A DNA stretch of 59,595 bases from assembly GCA_017512045.1 (NCBI GenBank), contig JAFWHE010000023.1, forward strand, positions 1-59,595, written 5' to 3'. The notes under the pieces were generated by a model. That model made no database searches, was not told the DNA's origin, and worked only from the letters and a program-made list of their open reading frames with translations. The position numbers were made by a program, and so were the translations under genes. Source of the stretch: Candidatus Saccharimonadota bacterium. GTDB taxonomy: Bacteria > Patescibacteriota > Saccharimonadia > Saccharimonadales > Saccharimonadaceae. Below are positions 34,026-43,597 of the stretch, one piece after another (the stretch's first letter is position 1; every line of letters begins with the position of its first letter).

Positions 34026-35534
34026 TTTCTTTAAATAATCCTTCAAATATTTACATTCTTTTCTATAAAAGATAGTACTGTCAATAATTATCAAAGTAGC
34101 AAGGATGACAAAGTACAATAGCCCAGTATAAATTAGCTCTCCTAGAGTGTGCCCACTGATGGGAAAACAGAAATGACAGATTGTAATTCCTAGCAGGCTT
34201 ACGAGAGAAAAATTAACTAGCTTTTTCATAAAAATTTTTATAGGTCTAAATAATATTTCTTTTCGTAAGAAAATTATATGGAATGCCGTTCTATATGTCA
34301 TAGCAGCCAAAGTGCCTAATGCAATTCCGATAAGTCCTAATCTCTGTACAAGCACAATAGACAAAACAATGTTAATAATTGCTTCAATATATGCATGGAC
34401 TTTTATCTTCTTAAATTCTCCTGACGCATAAGCTAGATTCACGAAAGGCTCTTTCAAACAAAATATTACTTCAGACATCAACAATATTATTCCAAAAATT
34501 GGCTCATTATAATTTGCATCTTGGACACCAGTAGTGTAATAAGCGACAAAAGGAACCAGCAATAATCCGCCAAGCGTAAACAGTAAAGTCGTCAGACAGA
34601 AAACAATATATTCATAGAGGGAGAATACTTTGTTCAGCTCCTCTCTATTTTCCTTAGCATGTAAATGTCCAATTGTGGGAATAATACCGGCAGAAACCGA
34701 TGTAATAATAGTCTTAATACCTTCGACTATCATCGCATAAACACTGTATATAGAGACATTAATTAATCCGGAAAAACATGTCAACACTACAATATCTGTA
34801 TTCTTATGTATGAATGTTGCAATGCTAATACCCAGACCATCCCATCGATTTTTAATTTTATAATTATCCCCTTTTTCTATTTCTACTAAACCAATATATT
34901 TCTTTACAGCCTTCTTATAAATAAATGGCTGGACAATAAAGACTACACCTGAAATAAATTTTAGAAGATGAATATCTGGAAATACTTTTGCACCGATGAA
35001 AAACAGAACGGTACTAACAATTAGCATCAATGACTGCGTGAATGCTACTACGTACACTTTTTTGTCTGCGTTTAGTAAAATCCTCCATGAAATCTTAAAA
35101 ATATTCTGCGCCAAAATATACAACGCGATAATTAGTGTCAGCGAGAAAATATATCCAAAAGAAAAAGGTGTATTAATTAATATTGGATAAATAACGCCTA
35201 GCGCAATCGCGTAAATAACAAATATTACAGATAAACGATCATAGAAGCGATTCGCAGCATGTAATATTTTGCTGACCTTTTTTGAATCATTCTTTGCCAA
35301 TGGAGCATATAAACTAGCTAGCAGTACCGGGACTAATCCGCCTTCAAAAAGTGTAATATAATTCAAAAATTGCGTTAGGGATGAAATCAATCCATTAACA
35401 TCAGAGCCGAAATAATCCAAGGTAATTTTCCGGATTACGAAATTACTAATAATCGTTATCGCCTGCAAAAACAAGCTAGCAAACATATTTAATAATGTTA
35501 CTGATTTGTTATCTTTATGCTTCATTATTGGCAC
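34002..35534 (-). CDS. Wzx-type polysaccharide flippase (MOP superfamily)
   Basis: The 510-residue protein has about 12-14 hydrophobic helices. The N-terminal NFVIRKITLDYFGSDVNGL segment and LTQFLNYITLFEGGL are typical of oligosaccharide flippases of Gram-positive capsule loci. It should flip undecaprenyl-linked repeat units to the outer face. It is the last gene of the minus-strand IspD-SDR-TagF-Wzy-Wzx run and overlaps the end of the Wzy gene by 20 nt. Confidence 0.9.
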   Translation of the reverse strand: MPIMKHKDNKSVTLLNMFASLFLQAITIISNFVIRKITLDYFGSDVNGLISSLTQFLNYITLFEGGLVPVLLASLYAPLAKNDSKKVSKILHAANRFYDRLSVIFVIYAIALGVIYPILINTPFSFGYIFSLTLIIALYILAQNIFKISWRILLNADKKVYVVAFTQSLMLIVSTVLFFIGAKVFPDIHLLKFISGVVFIVQPFIYKKAVKKYIGLVEIEKGDNYKIKNRWDGLGISIATFIHKNTDIVVLTCFSGLINVSIYSVYAMIVEGIKTIITSVSAGIIPTIGHLHAKENREELNKVFSLYEYIVFCLTTLLFTLGGLLLVPFVAYYTTGVQDANYNEPIFGIILLMSEVIFCLKEPFVNLAYASGEFKKIKVHAYIEAIINIVLSIVLVQRLGLIGIALGTLAAMTYRTAFHIIFLRKEILFRPIKIFMKKLVNFSLVSLLGITICHFCFPISGHTLGELIYTGLLYFVILATLIIIDSTIFYRKECKYLKDYLKKLFLVKSN

Positions 35535-36702
35535 CTCTCAGCACATTGCCATGATAGCCAGTCAAAATTATCACAAATAGAAATAGAATTAGGTTCTGAG
35601 TGACTAAAAATAGGTGCGGTTCGATAAAAGCATGAACATATCTCAAACATAGTAAGGCAAGTAAATAATAATCTTTTGACATAAATGCGTACTTGTTTAA
35701 TTTCATATATCCAACTAATATGATGGCACATGTTATAACACCGTATTTAATTGAAACTAGCAAATATGAATTGTCTATCGTATTAAAAGACTCATTATCG
35801 GCCGTGCCCTCATAAATATCAGCTTGGCCAACCCATTCAACACTCTGGCCAATCAGAGAAACTCCGTATTCGGTTATACCTTCGTGACTCAACTCTAATC
35901 TACCAGACGAATAATCATTAATCTGTTTTAGGACTGGAATTTCTGGGTTATAAGAATACGCAAAGAATACTGACCCAGCTAAAAGAATCGCAGGCAATCC
36001 ATAGGCAAAAATATTTAAGAGTTTTGAAATTTTTGCCAATAATCCATACTTATACATAATGGAAAAAATGATACAGATAATGGAGAAGATGAATTCCAAT
36101 CTAGTGTCAGTTGCTAGAAATATAATAATATTGACGGCGGCCAGTATTACCCATTCAAATAATTTAACATTTTTTTGCCTTAGGAATAAATACGTCCCGG
36201 TTAACGACCATCCGAATATCGCGGGAGCGGTGCACCACCTAAACCCAAGGCTGTGTCTTTCAATGCCATTCACCCTAACGAAAATCCTATCTGGAATTAC
36301 CCCCAAAAGCGACAAAGCTACAATTATTACGAAAACAGTAGCTATCGAGATAATAGACCATTTGAGTAACTTTTTGATATTTACTCTGTACATACTAAGT
36401 ATTAATATATACGACTGAAGAAGAAGTCTGTCGTCTGTGATGAAGGACGAAACTAATAGAAGTAAAAAAAATCCAGTGCATATCAGGAACGATTTTTTTG
36501 AATAATATTTCACATCAAATGCTATTATCTTAAATAACAAAAAACCAAGCAACGCATATCTCACTATGCTAAAAATAGTTTTGTCCATAGTGCCGGCATA
36601 GACAAAGTACATTGTCATTATATTAATGAGAAGGACTGATATTGCACAGAAAATACAAAATCCTTCAAACTTCTTAGATATTTTTTTCTCATTAGCTTTC
36701 AT
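35515..36702 (-). CDS. Wzy-like O-antigen/capsule polymerase
   Basis: The 395-residue integral membrane protein has roughly ten helices and one large extracytoplasmic loop (about residues 260-325, including YSSGRLELSHEGITEYG). The S-S-G-R-x-x-L/E motif in the loop is characteristic of Wzy-type polymerases, which are otherwise poorly conserved. It would polymerise flipped repeat units. It overlaps both neighbours (TagF-like and Wzx genes), which indicates tight coupling. Confidence 0.8.
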   Translation of the reverse strand: MKANEKKISKKFEGFCIFCAISVLLINIMTMYFVYAGTMDKTIFSIVRYALLGFLLFKIIAFDVKYYSKKSFLICTGFFLLLLVSSFITDDRLLLQSYILILSMYRVNIKKLLKWSIISIATVFVIIVALSLLGVIPDRIFVRVNGIERHSLGFRWCTAPAIFGWSLTGTYLFLRQKNVKLFEWVILAAVNIIIFLATDTRLEFIFSIICIIFSIMYKYGLLAKISKLLNIFAYGLPAILLAGSVFFAYSYNPEIPVLKQINDYSSGRLELSHEGITEYGVSLIGQSVEWVGQADIYEGTADNESFNTIDNSYLLVSIKYGVITCAIILVGYMKLNKYAFMSKDYYLLALLCLRYVHAFIEPHLFLVTQNLILFLFVIILTGYHGNVLRGANNEA

Positions 36703-37834
36703 TTCGTAACTTCCTGACTAGGATATTCACAATGTTGCTAGTCGCTTCTTTTGATTCATACAGTCCAACCATCTTATAATACTCGCTGAGCTTCTTGCGA
36801 TAACTATTGTCATCAAAATCAATAATCTCATTATATAAATCATGATTGGTATTTGCTACTGGAAAAGGCAAATCTCTAATACTAACATACAGGCCTCGTT
36901 CTTTTTCATAATCTTTTTCATCTGGAATATAGCAAATAATTCTCTTTCGCAATAACGCAGCATCGAAAATTGAACCAGAATAATCACTAATATAAAAATC
37001 TGCAGCGGAAATTAATTCTTGCATATCTGTATATTTTCTCCCATCCAGGACATCGTCATTCATATGTAATTTGTCCTGAAACTCTTCATTATATGGATGG
37101 AGTTTTACTATTATTTCCCATTCTTTTCCAAACTTTTTTGTTAGAGCCTTTTTTATTTCTTCAATATCCAAATTAAACTGCCCTTCCCTTGGGTTTTCCC
37201 TTAACGTTGGCGCATATAATGCAATTTGCGTGTTGTCTTTAATATGATAAAACGATCTGACCCTCTTCTTGGATATCGTTTGGTTCGAGAGCAATGCAGA
37301 ACTTTTTGGAAGCCCAGTTTTTAATACCTTCCCATCACACAAAAATGCACTACCAAATATTTTTGTTGTCCAATCACTATTTGATATAACCATATCAATC
37401 ATTTTAGAATTATGCTTTAAACGTCTAATTGATTCCTTTGGTAGCTTATCAGCCACATCCGCTTCAATTTTTTTAAATCCTAATCCGCCATGCCACGTCT
37501 GTAAATAAAATTGGCCTTTTCTTTTAAACACCCAGACCGGTTTCATAAAAGAGTCTACCCATATCTTCGATGTAGCCATTTCCTTTATCATATCCAATGT
37601 CCCCCATTTCACTTGCTGAACATAATTCGGAGCATTGGCAAAACGATTCTTTTTATAAAACCAAACTAATTTGATATCCGGATAAGCCTTATGAAATTCT
37701 TCCGAAATATACTTTGGGTTATCACTATATTTTTCCCCATTAAAGCTCGCAAAGGAAACTTTATCCTCTAATGGCCTAAGCCAGTACAAATGAAAGAAGA
37801 CCCATCCAAAAACAATTTTTAAAAAATCTTTCAT
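36692..37834 (-). CDS. TagF/TarL-like CDP-polyol phosphotransferase
   Basis: The protein has about 380 residues from the ATG at 37834, which follows the previous stop by 2 nt and GGAGAGG by 10 nt. The longer frame from 37885 would overlap the previous gene. It has LQTWHGG (catalytic His region), VISNSDWTT, KTGLPKS, IVKLHPYNEE and ISDYSGSIFDAALLRKRIICY, the CDP-glycerol glycerophosphotransferase set. Such enzymes transfer glycerol- or ribitol-phosphate onto lipid-linked glycans. The IspD/TarI-like gene two places upstream suggests that a CDP-polyol made in this operon is the donor. Confidence 0.9.
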   Translation of the reverse strand: MKDFLKIVFGWVFFHLYWLRPLEDKVSFASFNGEKYSDNPKYISEEFHKAYPDIKLVWFYKKNRFANAPNYVQQVKWGTLDMIKEMATSKIWVDSFMKPVWVFKRKGQFYLQTWHGGLGFKKIEADVADKLPKESIRRLKHNSKMIDMVISNSDWTTKIFGSAFLCDGKVLKTGLPKSSALLSNQTISKKRVRSFYHIKDNTQIALYAPTLRENPREGQFNLDIEEIKKALTKKFGKEWEIIVKLHPYNEEFQDKLHMNDDVLDGRKYTDMQELISAADFYISDYSGSIFDAALLRKRIICYIPDEKDYEKERGLYVSIRDLPFPVANTNHDLYNEIIDFDDNSYRKKLSEYYKMVGLYESKEATSNIVNILVRKLRNES

Positions 37835-37838
37835 TATC

Positions 37839-38870
37839 CTATTGCCTCTCCAATAATGATCTGTATAATCTATCAATAGCATCATTAAATTGGTATTTTG
37901 GTTTCCAGCCGATTTTTTTAATCTTTTTATTGTCCATTATCATACCGTTCACTGGGGCAAAACACGTGTCACCCACTGTATCAATTCTGACATTTACATC
38001 GCCAAGATTTGCAATATACTGTGCCATATCTTTTATGGTGCAGTTTGGATTATCCGCTGCAACATTATACATTTCGCCATCTTTGCCATCGCGTAAAATA
38101 GAGAAGATTGCACATATCGCATCAACTGAGTAAATGAAGTTGATTCTCGTCTCCCCGTTCGACCTAAGAACTATATCATTTCCAGCGATTGCAGACTCAC
38201 AAAATGATTTATGTGCCCTATTGTCGTCGCTCGGAAGTCCAGCACCAAAACACATAGCCAATCTTGCTATTGAAGTAGGCACACCATATTCTTTATAGTA
38301 TAAATATGAATACAATTCAGCAGCCCTTTTACCAAACGAGTATGAGCTTCTCGAGGACATTAGGTCAATATATCCTTGGTCGTTCTCATCAACGTCTGTT
38401 TTCATTAATGTTCCATATGCTTCCATAGAAGAAACTAGGAGAAATTTACGGATGTCTTTAGTTTTTGCAAATTCTAACATCGTCTTTGCGCCATTAGCAA
38501 TTATATCTAAGGTTTCAACTGGGTTAGAAACGAAAAATTCAGACCGCGTAGGAGAAGCTGCATGGATAATATAATCTATTTCATCGTCAATTACTAGCTG
38601 AGAGGACAAATCAGACTCAATCCACTTTACATTTTTAAGATTTTTTAAATCTTCTGGGATTTTTTTCCTTGTTCTGTATATCAATATCAACCTTGTATCG
38701 TAGTGATAATTATTATTAAGAAACACTATTGTTCTCGCAATAATTGAGCCAAGAAAACCAGTTGCACCAGATATTAAAACTGTTCTATTGCGAAGAAAAT
38801 CATAATTATCCCTGTTGGTAATTTCGACAATATCATCAGCTAGTGTCTTATTCATGTTGATATTCTCCAC
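37839..38870 (-). CDS. NAD-dependent epimerase/dehydratase (extended SDR)
   Basis: The 343-residue protein has GATGFLGSII as the NAD-binding glycine motif near residue 35, IHAASPTRSE, and the catalytic YSFGK (YxxxK). C-terminal substrate-domain motifs are SGETRINFIYSVD and YNVAADNPN. Neighbouring IspD/TarI-like and TagF-like genes suggest it modifies or makes the polyol or sugar that becomes CDP-activated. The reaction cannot be read from the sequence. Its start overlaps the end of the cytidylyltransferase gene by 23 nt. Confidence 0.85.
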   Translation of the reverse strand: MENINMNKTLADDIVEITNRDNYDFLRNRTVLISGATGFLGSIIARTIVFLNNNYHYDTRLILIYRTRKKIPEDLKNLKNVKWIESDLSSQLVIDDEIDYIIHAASPTRSEFFVSNPVETLDIIANGAKTMLEFAKTKDIRKFLLVSSMEAYGTLMKTDVDENDQGYIDLMSSRSSYSFGKRAAELYSYLYYKEYGVPTSIARLAMCFGAGLPSDDNRAHKSFCESAIAGNDIVLRSNGETRINFIYSVDAICAIFSILRDGKDGEMYNVAADNPNCTIKDMAQYIANLGDVNVRIDTVGDTCFAPVNGMIMDNKKIKKIGWKPKYQFNDAIDRLYRSLLERQ

Positions 38871-39576
38871 TATTTCCAGCTAAAAGCCCTTTTGCTACAT
38901 AGTAGTCCTCTGGGGTTGTGATTTTTAAATTTTGCGCAAAAGTCTCAACCACATGAAGCTGATAACCAGCTTTTTTCATCATTGTACAAGAATCTATCAT
39001 ATTTTTCTCCCCCATTTCAAAAAAACCCTCATGAGCTGTAAGGATATCTTTTAGGAAAAAGCTCTGTGGAGCTCTTGCTAGCCATACCTTTGATCTGTCA
39101 ACGACATTGCTTATCATACCGTCTTCTGTGATATTGACAATCGTCTCCTTACTAGGAGCGCAAGAAATAGCAGAACCATACTTTCGCACGGAAAGGACAT
39201 TTTTTTCTATCAAGTCATCATCAATAATAGGCCGTACGCCATCATGTATAAGAACGACCGTATCATCATCTGAATATTTTTTTGCTGCTTTCAAACCATG
39301 ATAAATTGATTCTTGCCCAGTTGTTCCTCCTTCCACGATTGCTAGCACTTTGTTGATACCACCCTTCGCACAAATATCTTGTGTTTTCTTAATATAATCC
39401 TTCAACATAACAACCACTATTCCATCAACATAATCACTATTCTGGAAATTCAGAAGAGTATGTTCAAGAATCGTCTTATTACCTATCATCAAAAATTGCT
39501 TCGGCGTGCCGTCAAATGTTTTCATTCTGCTCCCCACCCCACCAGCAAATATCACTGCTATATTTTTGCAACTCAT
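38848..39576 (-). CDS. IspD/TarI-family cytidylyltransferase
   Basis: The 242-residue protein has IFAGGVGSRMK with a downstream lysine in TPKQFLMIG (CTP-binding), IHDGVRPIID, APQSFFL and ITTPEDYYVAKGLL. All are shared by IspD (isoprenoid pathway) and TarI (CDP-ribitol synthesis). Its place before an SDR and a TagF-like gene favours a TarI-like role, making CDP-ribitol or a similar CDP-polyol. No mevalonate or MEP genes are visible in the window. TGGTATAAT ends 8 nt before the ATG, so the leader is at most a few nucleotides. Confidence 0.85.
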   Translation of the reverse strand: MSCKNIAVIFAGGVGSRMKTFDGTPKQFLMIGNKTILEHTLLNFQNSDYVDGIVVVMLKDYIKKTQDICAKGGINKVLAIVEGGTTGQESIYHGLKAAKKYSDDDTVVLIHDGVRPIIDDDLIEKNVLSVRKYGSAISCAPSKETIVNITEDGMISNVVDRSKVWLARAPQSFFLKDILTAHEGFFEMGEKNMIDSCTMMKKAGYQLHVVETFAQNLKITTPEDYYVAKGLLAGNSGEYQHE

Positions 39577-39654
39577 TAACTATAATTATACCACAATTAT
39601 GGAAATATTTAAACCATAATTTACATACAATAATATTTATGGTATAATATTAAT
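39577..39654. promoter_or_regulatory. Divergent near-leaderless promoters for the IspD-like operon and glf
   Basis: Minus strand: TGGTATAAT with N8 before the IspD-like ATG. Plus strand: TTTACA (39620-39625), a 17-bp spacer and TGGTATAAT (39640-39648) with N6 before the glf ATG. The two occupy the whole 78-bp gap, so a shared regulator could act on both. Confidence 0.75.
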
Positions 39655-40800
39655 ATGACAGCATTCAAGTACGATTTTATAGTAGTAGGCGCCGGAATAT
39701 TCGGTACTGTTGTTGCAGAACAATTAGCTAGAAACGGTAAAAAGATATTAGCACTGGAAAAAAGAAATCATATTGCAGGAAACATATACAGTTACACTGA
39801 TAAATCAACTGGAATTGAAATTCACAAATACGGTTCTCATATCTTCCATACAGAATCTGATGTAGTCTGGAATTATATCACAAATTTTGGCAAATTTAAC
39901 GACTATATTCACACAGTTGACACTCGCTACAATGGTAAGCTCTATCCAATGCCAATAAACGTAGACACCATCAATATGTTGTATGGAACAGATATGACGG
40001 GCGAGGAAGCGGAGAAATTTTTAAAATCCGAGGCGAAAAAGACTGGCATAACTGACCCTAAAAATTTCGAAGAAAAAGGCTTGTCATTAGTTGGAGAAAA
40101 ATTATACACTGCCTTTCTTAAGAATTATACAAAAAAGCAATGGGATACAAATCCAAAAAATCTTCCAGCAGACATCTTAAGCCGTATACCAGTAAGATTT
40201 TCTCACAATAACCGCTATTTCATCACAGCAAAACACCAGGGCATTCCAGAAAACGGATATACAAAACTTGTTGGGAATATGCTCTCTTCTGATTTAATAG
40301 ATATCAAATTAAACACTAATTTTTGCGATGTAGCACAGGAGATACCAAAAACAGCTACTATAATTTATTGTGGTCAGATAGATGAACTATTCGATTATAA
40401 ATTCGGGGTGCTACCGTATAGAAGCTTACGATTTGAGATGAAAAAAACTAATAACTCTCAAGGTCAAGCCGTAATTAATGAAGCTGATTACGACATAAAA
40501 TACACACGTACTCACGATTATAAATACTATCAAATTCACCAGCCGGATATAGTAAAACAACATGGTTCAATTCTCTGCCGCGAGTATCCGGCCACCTACG
40601 AGAAAGGCGGTGAAGCATATTATCCTATCAATACGCCAGAGTCGGAACAACTTTACCAAAAATATATAAAATTCGCTCAGAAAAATTATCCTAACATGAT
40701 TTTTGGTGGCAGGTTGGGTGCATATCGTTATTGGGATATGGACAAGGCAATCGAAGCCGCGCTAAAACTAAGTGGGCAATTACTGTCGCATGCCCATTGA
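39655..40800 (+). CDS. glf: UDP-galactopyranose mutase
   Basis: The 381-residue protein matches the family length. DFIVVGAGIFG is the FAD-binding motif, then KRNHIAGNIYSY, HKYGSHIFHT (the mobile-loop and flavin region), RYNGKLYPMPIN, and the C-terminal EYPA and GGRLGAYRYWDMDKAIEAAL. It interconverts UDP-Galp and UDP-Galf using reduced FAD. It feeds galactofuranosyltransferases, and the GT2 half of the gene at 32016 is a good candidate user. It lies divergent from the glycopolymer operon and has a leaderless promoter. Confidence 0.96.
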   Translation: MTAFKYDFIVVGAGIFGTVVAEQLARNGKKILALEKRNHIAGNIYSYTDKSTGIEIHKYGSHIFHTESDVVWNYITNFGKFNDYIHTVDTRYNGKLYPMPINVDTINMLYGTDMTGEEAEKFLKSEAKKTGITDPKNFEEKGLSLVGEKLYTAFLKNYTKKQWDTNPKNLPADILSRIPVRFSHNNRYFITAKHQGIPENGYTKLVGNMLSSDLIDIKLNTNFCDVAQEIPKTATIIYCGQIDELFDYKFGVLPYRSLRFEMKKTNNSQGQAVINEADYDIKYTRTHDYKYYQIHQPDIVKQHGSILCREYPATYEKGGEAYYPINTPESEQLYQKYIKFAQKNYPNMIFGGRLGAYRYWDMDKAIEAALKLSGQLLSHAH

Positions 40801-40896
40801 GGTATCTTTTACAAAAACGCTAGCAGTTTTATTTACTTAATCATTTTCATTCTCCACCGTTCTATGCTATAATAATTACATTAAATTGGAGAATTC

Positions 40897-43065
40897 ATGG
40901 CAGATCAGAAATCAGCCAACAAAAAAGATGATAATTTAGTGAACGAAGCTTTTATTGCTGATGAAAAGGAATCAGCCGATGAAAGCCAGCTTTCTATCGC
41001 TCCAAACAAAGGAAAATCTGCCAAAAAGAAAAAATCCAATACCAATAAGACATCAACAAAATCTAACAGAAAAAAATCGTCTACCAAAAAACCTGGCAAA
41101 AAAATTACTGTCAAGGATGCCTCTACTAATGATGAAAAACCAGTTGTCAGGCGCACTAAGAAGAAAACCACTAGCTCCAAGAAGGCAGCAGAGGAAAAGA
41201 TAAAAAAAGAAGCTAAATCTATAAAAATAGTCGAACCAGAGATTTCTGCGCATGACATTACTATTGCAGTTTCATCACCTGTTACCGAAAACTATTCTGC
41301 AGAAGTTGCAGATGAGGACATAGAAAAACTAGTTGCTGAAGCAGAAAAAGAAGTAAATGAAGAGAATATCAAAGCAGAGGCAAAAAAGTCAGAAAGCCAG
41401 ACTGCCAGAAAAGATAATGTGCAGACTCCAGCAGAAACCAAAGCAGAAACTAATTCCAAGTCTAGAAAATCCAGAAGTAGAGCTTTGCCATACAGAATCA
41501 TCAGCAGAATAATTGCCATTTCTACATTTGGCGCCATTGCGGCGCTACTAGTACGCGTTGCTATGACCAACATTCTTCCTGCCAAATTCTTTTGGCCAGC
41601 AGTAGGAGCAGCTTCACTCTTTAGTATTTTCTTCTTGTTCAAATCATTCCGCAGAAAGACCCACCTCTTAGTCCTTACATTACTTAACTTGGTTGGAATA
41701 GCTATTATTGTCGGTAGTATCTTTGGTTTCCTAAAAATCAACGAAACCATGTCATTCTTGGACGATAACCTCGGAGAAAAAACTGAATACACTATTTATA
41801 ATGTATTCGTCAAAAAAGATTCATCCTATAATTCCCTGTCAGATGTAAAAGGCAAAGTCTTCCATAGTGTTTCCGACTTCGTCGACACTAGTAAACTAGA
41901 AAAAGCTGTCAAGGAGCAAGCTGGCGGTACAGTAGAATACGCCGAAAATACCAGCACCATCATGAAATCCGTAATGGAAGATGATAGTTATATTGGGCTA
42001 CTCAATTCTGGCACTTATGAAATGGCGCTGGAATATTCTACTCAGACAGCAGGCGACCCAGAGTCTCATAATAAGAAGCAGGGAGACTCTTACGAAGGAA
42101 AGGTGAAAATTATCGGGGAGATAAAAGTCCCTGTAGAAAAAACTGACCTCACTAGTGATTCCGATATTACAAAAGAAAGTTTCATCGTGTATATATCTGG
42201 TATTGACACTCGCTCTGGGCAAATGGTTAGTACTAGTTTGAGTGACGTTAATATCGTTATGGTAGTGAATCCAATTACTCGTGATATCTTACTCGTAGCT
42301 ATTCCGCGTGATTACTACGTCCAACTTCATGGTACCGCCGACCTGCCAGACAAGCTTACTCACGCTGGCTCTCTTGGTGGTGTTGCGCTTTCTATGAGTA
42401 CCATAGAGGATTTGCTCGGATTCAAGTTTAATCACTATATACGTGTTAACTTTAATGCGGTAATCAATTTAGTCAATGCAATCGGTGGAATTACAGTCAA
42501 CTCCGATGTTAACTATGATATTACAGCTTGGACTAACAAGTCCTGTGTATTCCATCCTGGCGACAACCAAGTTAATGGCGATTGTGCCCTAGCATTTGCT
42601 CGCGAACGCTATGCTTATGAATCTGGCGATCGTCACCGTGGTGAAAATCAAGAACAAGTCATTCAGAAAATTTTCGATAAAGTTTCTAGTAGTAATACGC
42701 TCGTCTCAAAATATTCCGATATTCTCAATGCGCTCGCCGGTTCATTTGAAACTACCCTTACAACTAATGACATTACAAGCTTTGCTAATATGCAACTAGA
42801 TAATATGTCTCCATGGACTATCACGACCTATAATCTAGATGGCACTACTGGTAGTGCACTCACACATAGCTATCCTTATCAATATCTCTCTGTAATGTAT
42901 CCAGATTTAACCACTGTAGAGACCGCCAAAAATAAAATCCAAGAGATTCTATCTGGACAGAGATTAATCAACGGTGGTGGCTCCGCCAAATCTAGTACGA
43001 CATCCAACTCTACTGAAAATACTTCTACTACACCGAAGCCAACAAGGATTGACGGGTCTAATTAA
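40897..43065 (+). CDS. LytR-CpsA-Psr (LCP) glycopolymer transferase with long Lys-rich N-terminus
   Basis: The protein has 722 residues. Residues 1-190 are a highly charged Lys/Ser/Glu-rich, probably disordered cytoplasmic region (several KKK runs). Two or three membrane helices follow (about 205-285). The LCP domain lies at about 430-610, with IYISGIDTR-like start, VAIPRDYYV, DKLTHAGSLGG and FARERYAYESGDRHRGENQ, including the Arg residues that bind the polyprenyl pyrophosphate. LCP proteins attach teichoic acid or capsule to peptidoglycan, fitting the preceding locus. The tail is Ser/Thr-rich. TGCTATAAT at 40865-40873 and GGAG before the ATG give a leadered mRNA. Confidence 0.92.
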   Translation: MADQKSANKKDDNLVNEAFIADEKESADESQLSIAPNKGKSAKKKKSNTNKTSTKSNRKKSSTKKPGKKITVKDASTNDEKPVVRRTKKKTTSSKKAAEEKIKKEAKSIKIVEPEISAHDITIAVSSPVTENYSAEVADEDIEKLVAEAEKEVNEENIKAEAKKSESQTARKDNVQTPAETKAETNSKSRKSRSRALPYRIISRIIAISTFGAIAALLVRVAMTNILPAKFFWPAVGAASLFSIFFLFKSFRRKTHLLVLTLLNLVGIAIIVGSIFGFLKINETMSFLDDNLGEKTEYTIYNVFVKKDSSYNSLSDVKGKVFHSVSDFVDTSKLEKAVKEQAGGTVEYAENTSTIMKSVMEDDSYIGLLNSGTYEMALEYSTQTAGDPESHNKKQGDSYEGKVKIIGEIKVPVEKTDLTSDSDITKESFIVYISGIDTRSGQMVSTSLSDVNIVMVVNPITRDILLVAIPRDYYVQLHGTADLPDKLTHAGSLGGVALSMSTIEDLLGFKFNHYIRVNFNAVINLVNAIGGITVNSDVNYDITAWTNKSCVFHPGDNQVNGDCALAFARERYAYESGDRHRGENQEQVIQKIFDKVSSSNTLVSKYSDILNALAGSFETTLTTNDITSFANMQLDNMSPWTITTYNLDGTTGSALTHSYPYQYLSVMYPDLTTVETAKNKIQEILSGQRLINGGGSAKSSTTSNSTENTSTTPKPTRIDGSN

Positions 43066-43068
43066 CGT

Positions 43069-43575
43069 ATGAATATCTTACATCTTCTTATCGTATTTCT
43101 AGTCTCAATGGTACCACTAATTGAATTACGTGGTGCAGTTCCAATCGGTGTGGGACTTGGATTACCAGAATGGCTAACTTTGATTATTGCCGTATTGGGA
43201 AATATGCTTCCAGTACCATTTATTTACAAATTCTCTCGCAGATTTTTGGAATGGGGCGCACAGAAAAAATGGAAGCCACTCCGCCAATTTTGCAAATGGT
43301 GCCTAAAAAAAGGCGAAAAGGCTGGTCATAAACTACTAGATAAGAAAAACAAGCGCGACACAAAAAAAGAGACTCGCATTGGAATCTATGTAGCTCTTTT
43401 CCTATTCGTTGGTATTCCTTTACCCGGCACTGGCGCCTGGACTGGCACGCTTGCAGCATCATTCCTAAACCTAGATTTTAAGAAAACAGTCGCCGCTGTA
43501 ATGTGTGGAGTACTCCTGGCAGGTCTCATTATGCTAGCCATCTCTCTTGGCTTATTCAGTTTTATTTTCCACTAA
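43069..43575 (+). CDS. Small multidrug export-like (PF06695 type) membrane protein
   Basis: In this 168-residue protein, IELRGAVPIGVGLGLP at the N-terminus and FLFVGIPLPGTGAWTGTLAA at the C-terminus are the conserved paired motifs of the family once annotated as small multidrug export proteins. These form two half-repeats around membrane helices, similar to DedA-type proteins. A basic cytosolic linker (KKWKPLRQ to DKKNKRDTKKE) sits between. The transported substrate is unknown. It starts 3 nt after the LCP gene and is probably cotranscribed. Confidence 0.85.
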   Translation: MNILHLLIVFLVSMVPLIELRGAVPIGVGLGLPEWLTLIIAVLGNMLPVPFIYKFSRRFLEWGAQKKWKPLRQFCKWCLKKGEKAGHKLLDKKNKRDTKKETRIGIYVALFLFVGIPLPGTGAWTGTLAASFLNLDFKKTVAAVMCGVLLAGLIMLAISLGLFSFIFH

Positions 43576-43597
43576 TCTATGGTAGAATATTGTAAGT

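Noticed and set aside
40905-41258. Antisense ORFs opposite the Lys-rich part of the LCP gene
   Set aside because: Opposite-strand frames stay open because AAA/AAG-rich coding gives TTT/CTT codons. They are shadows.
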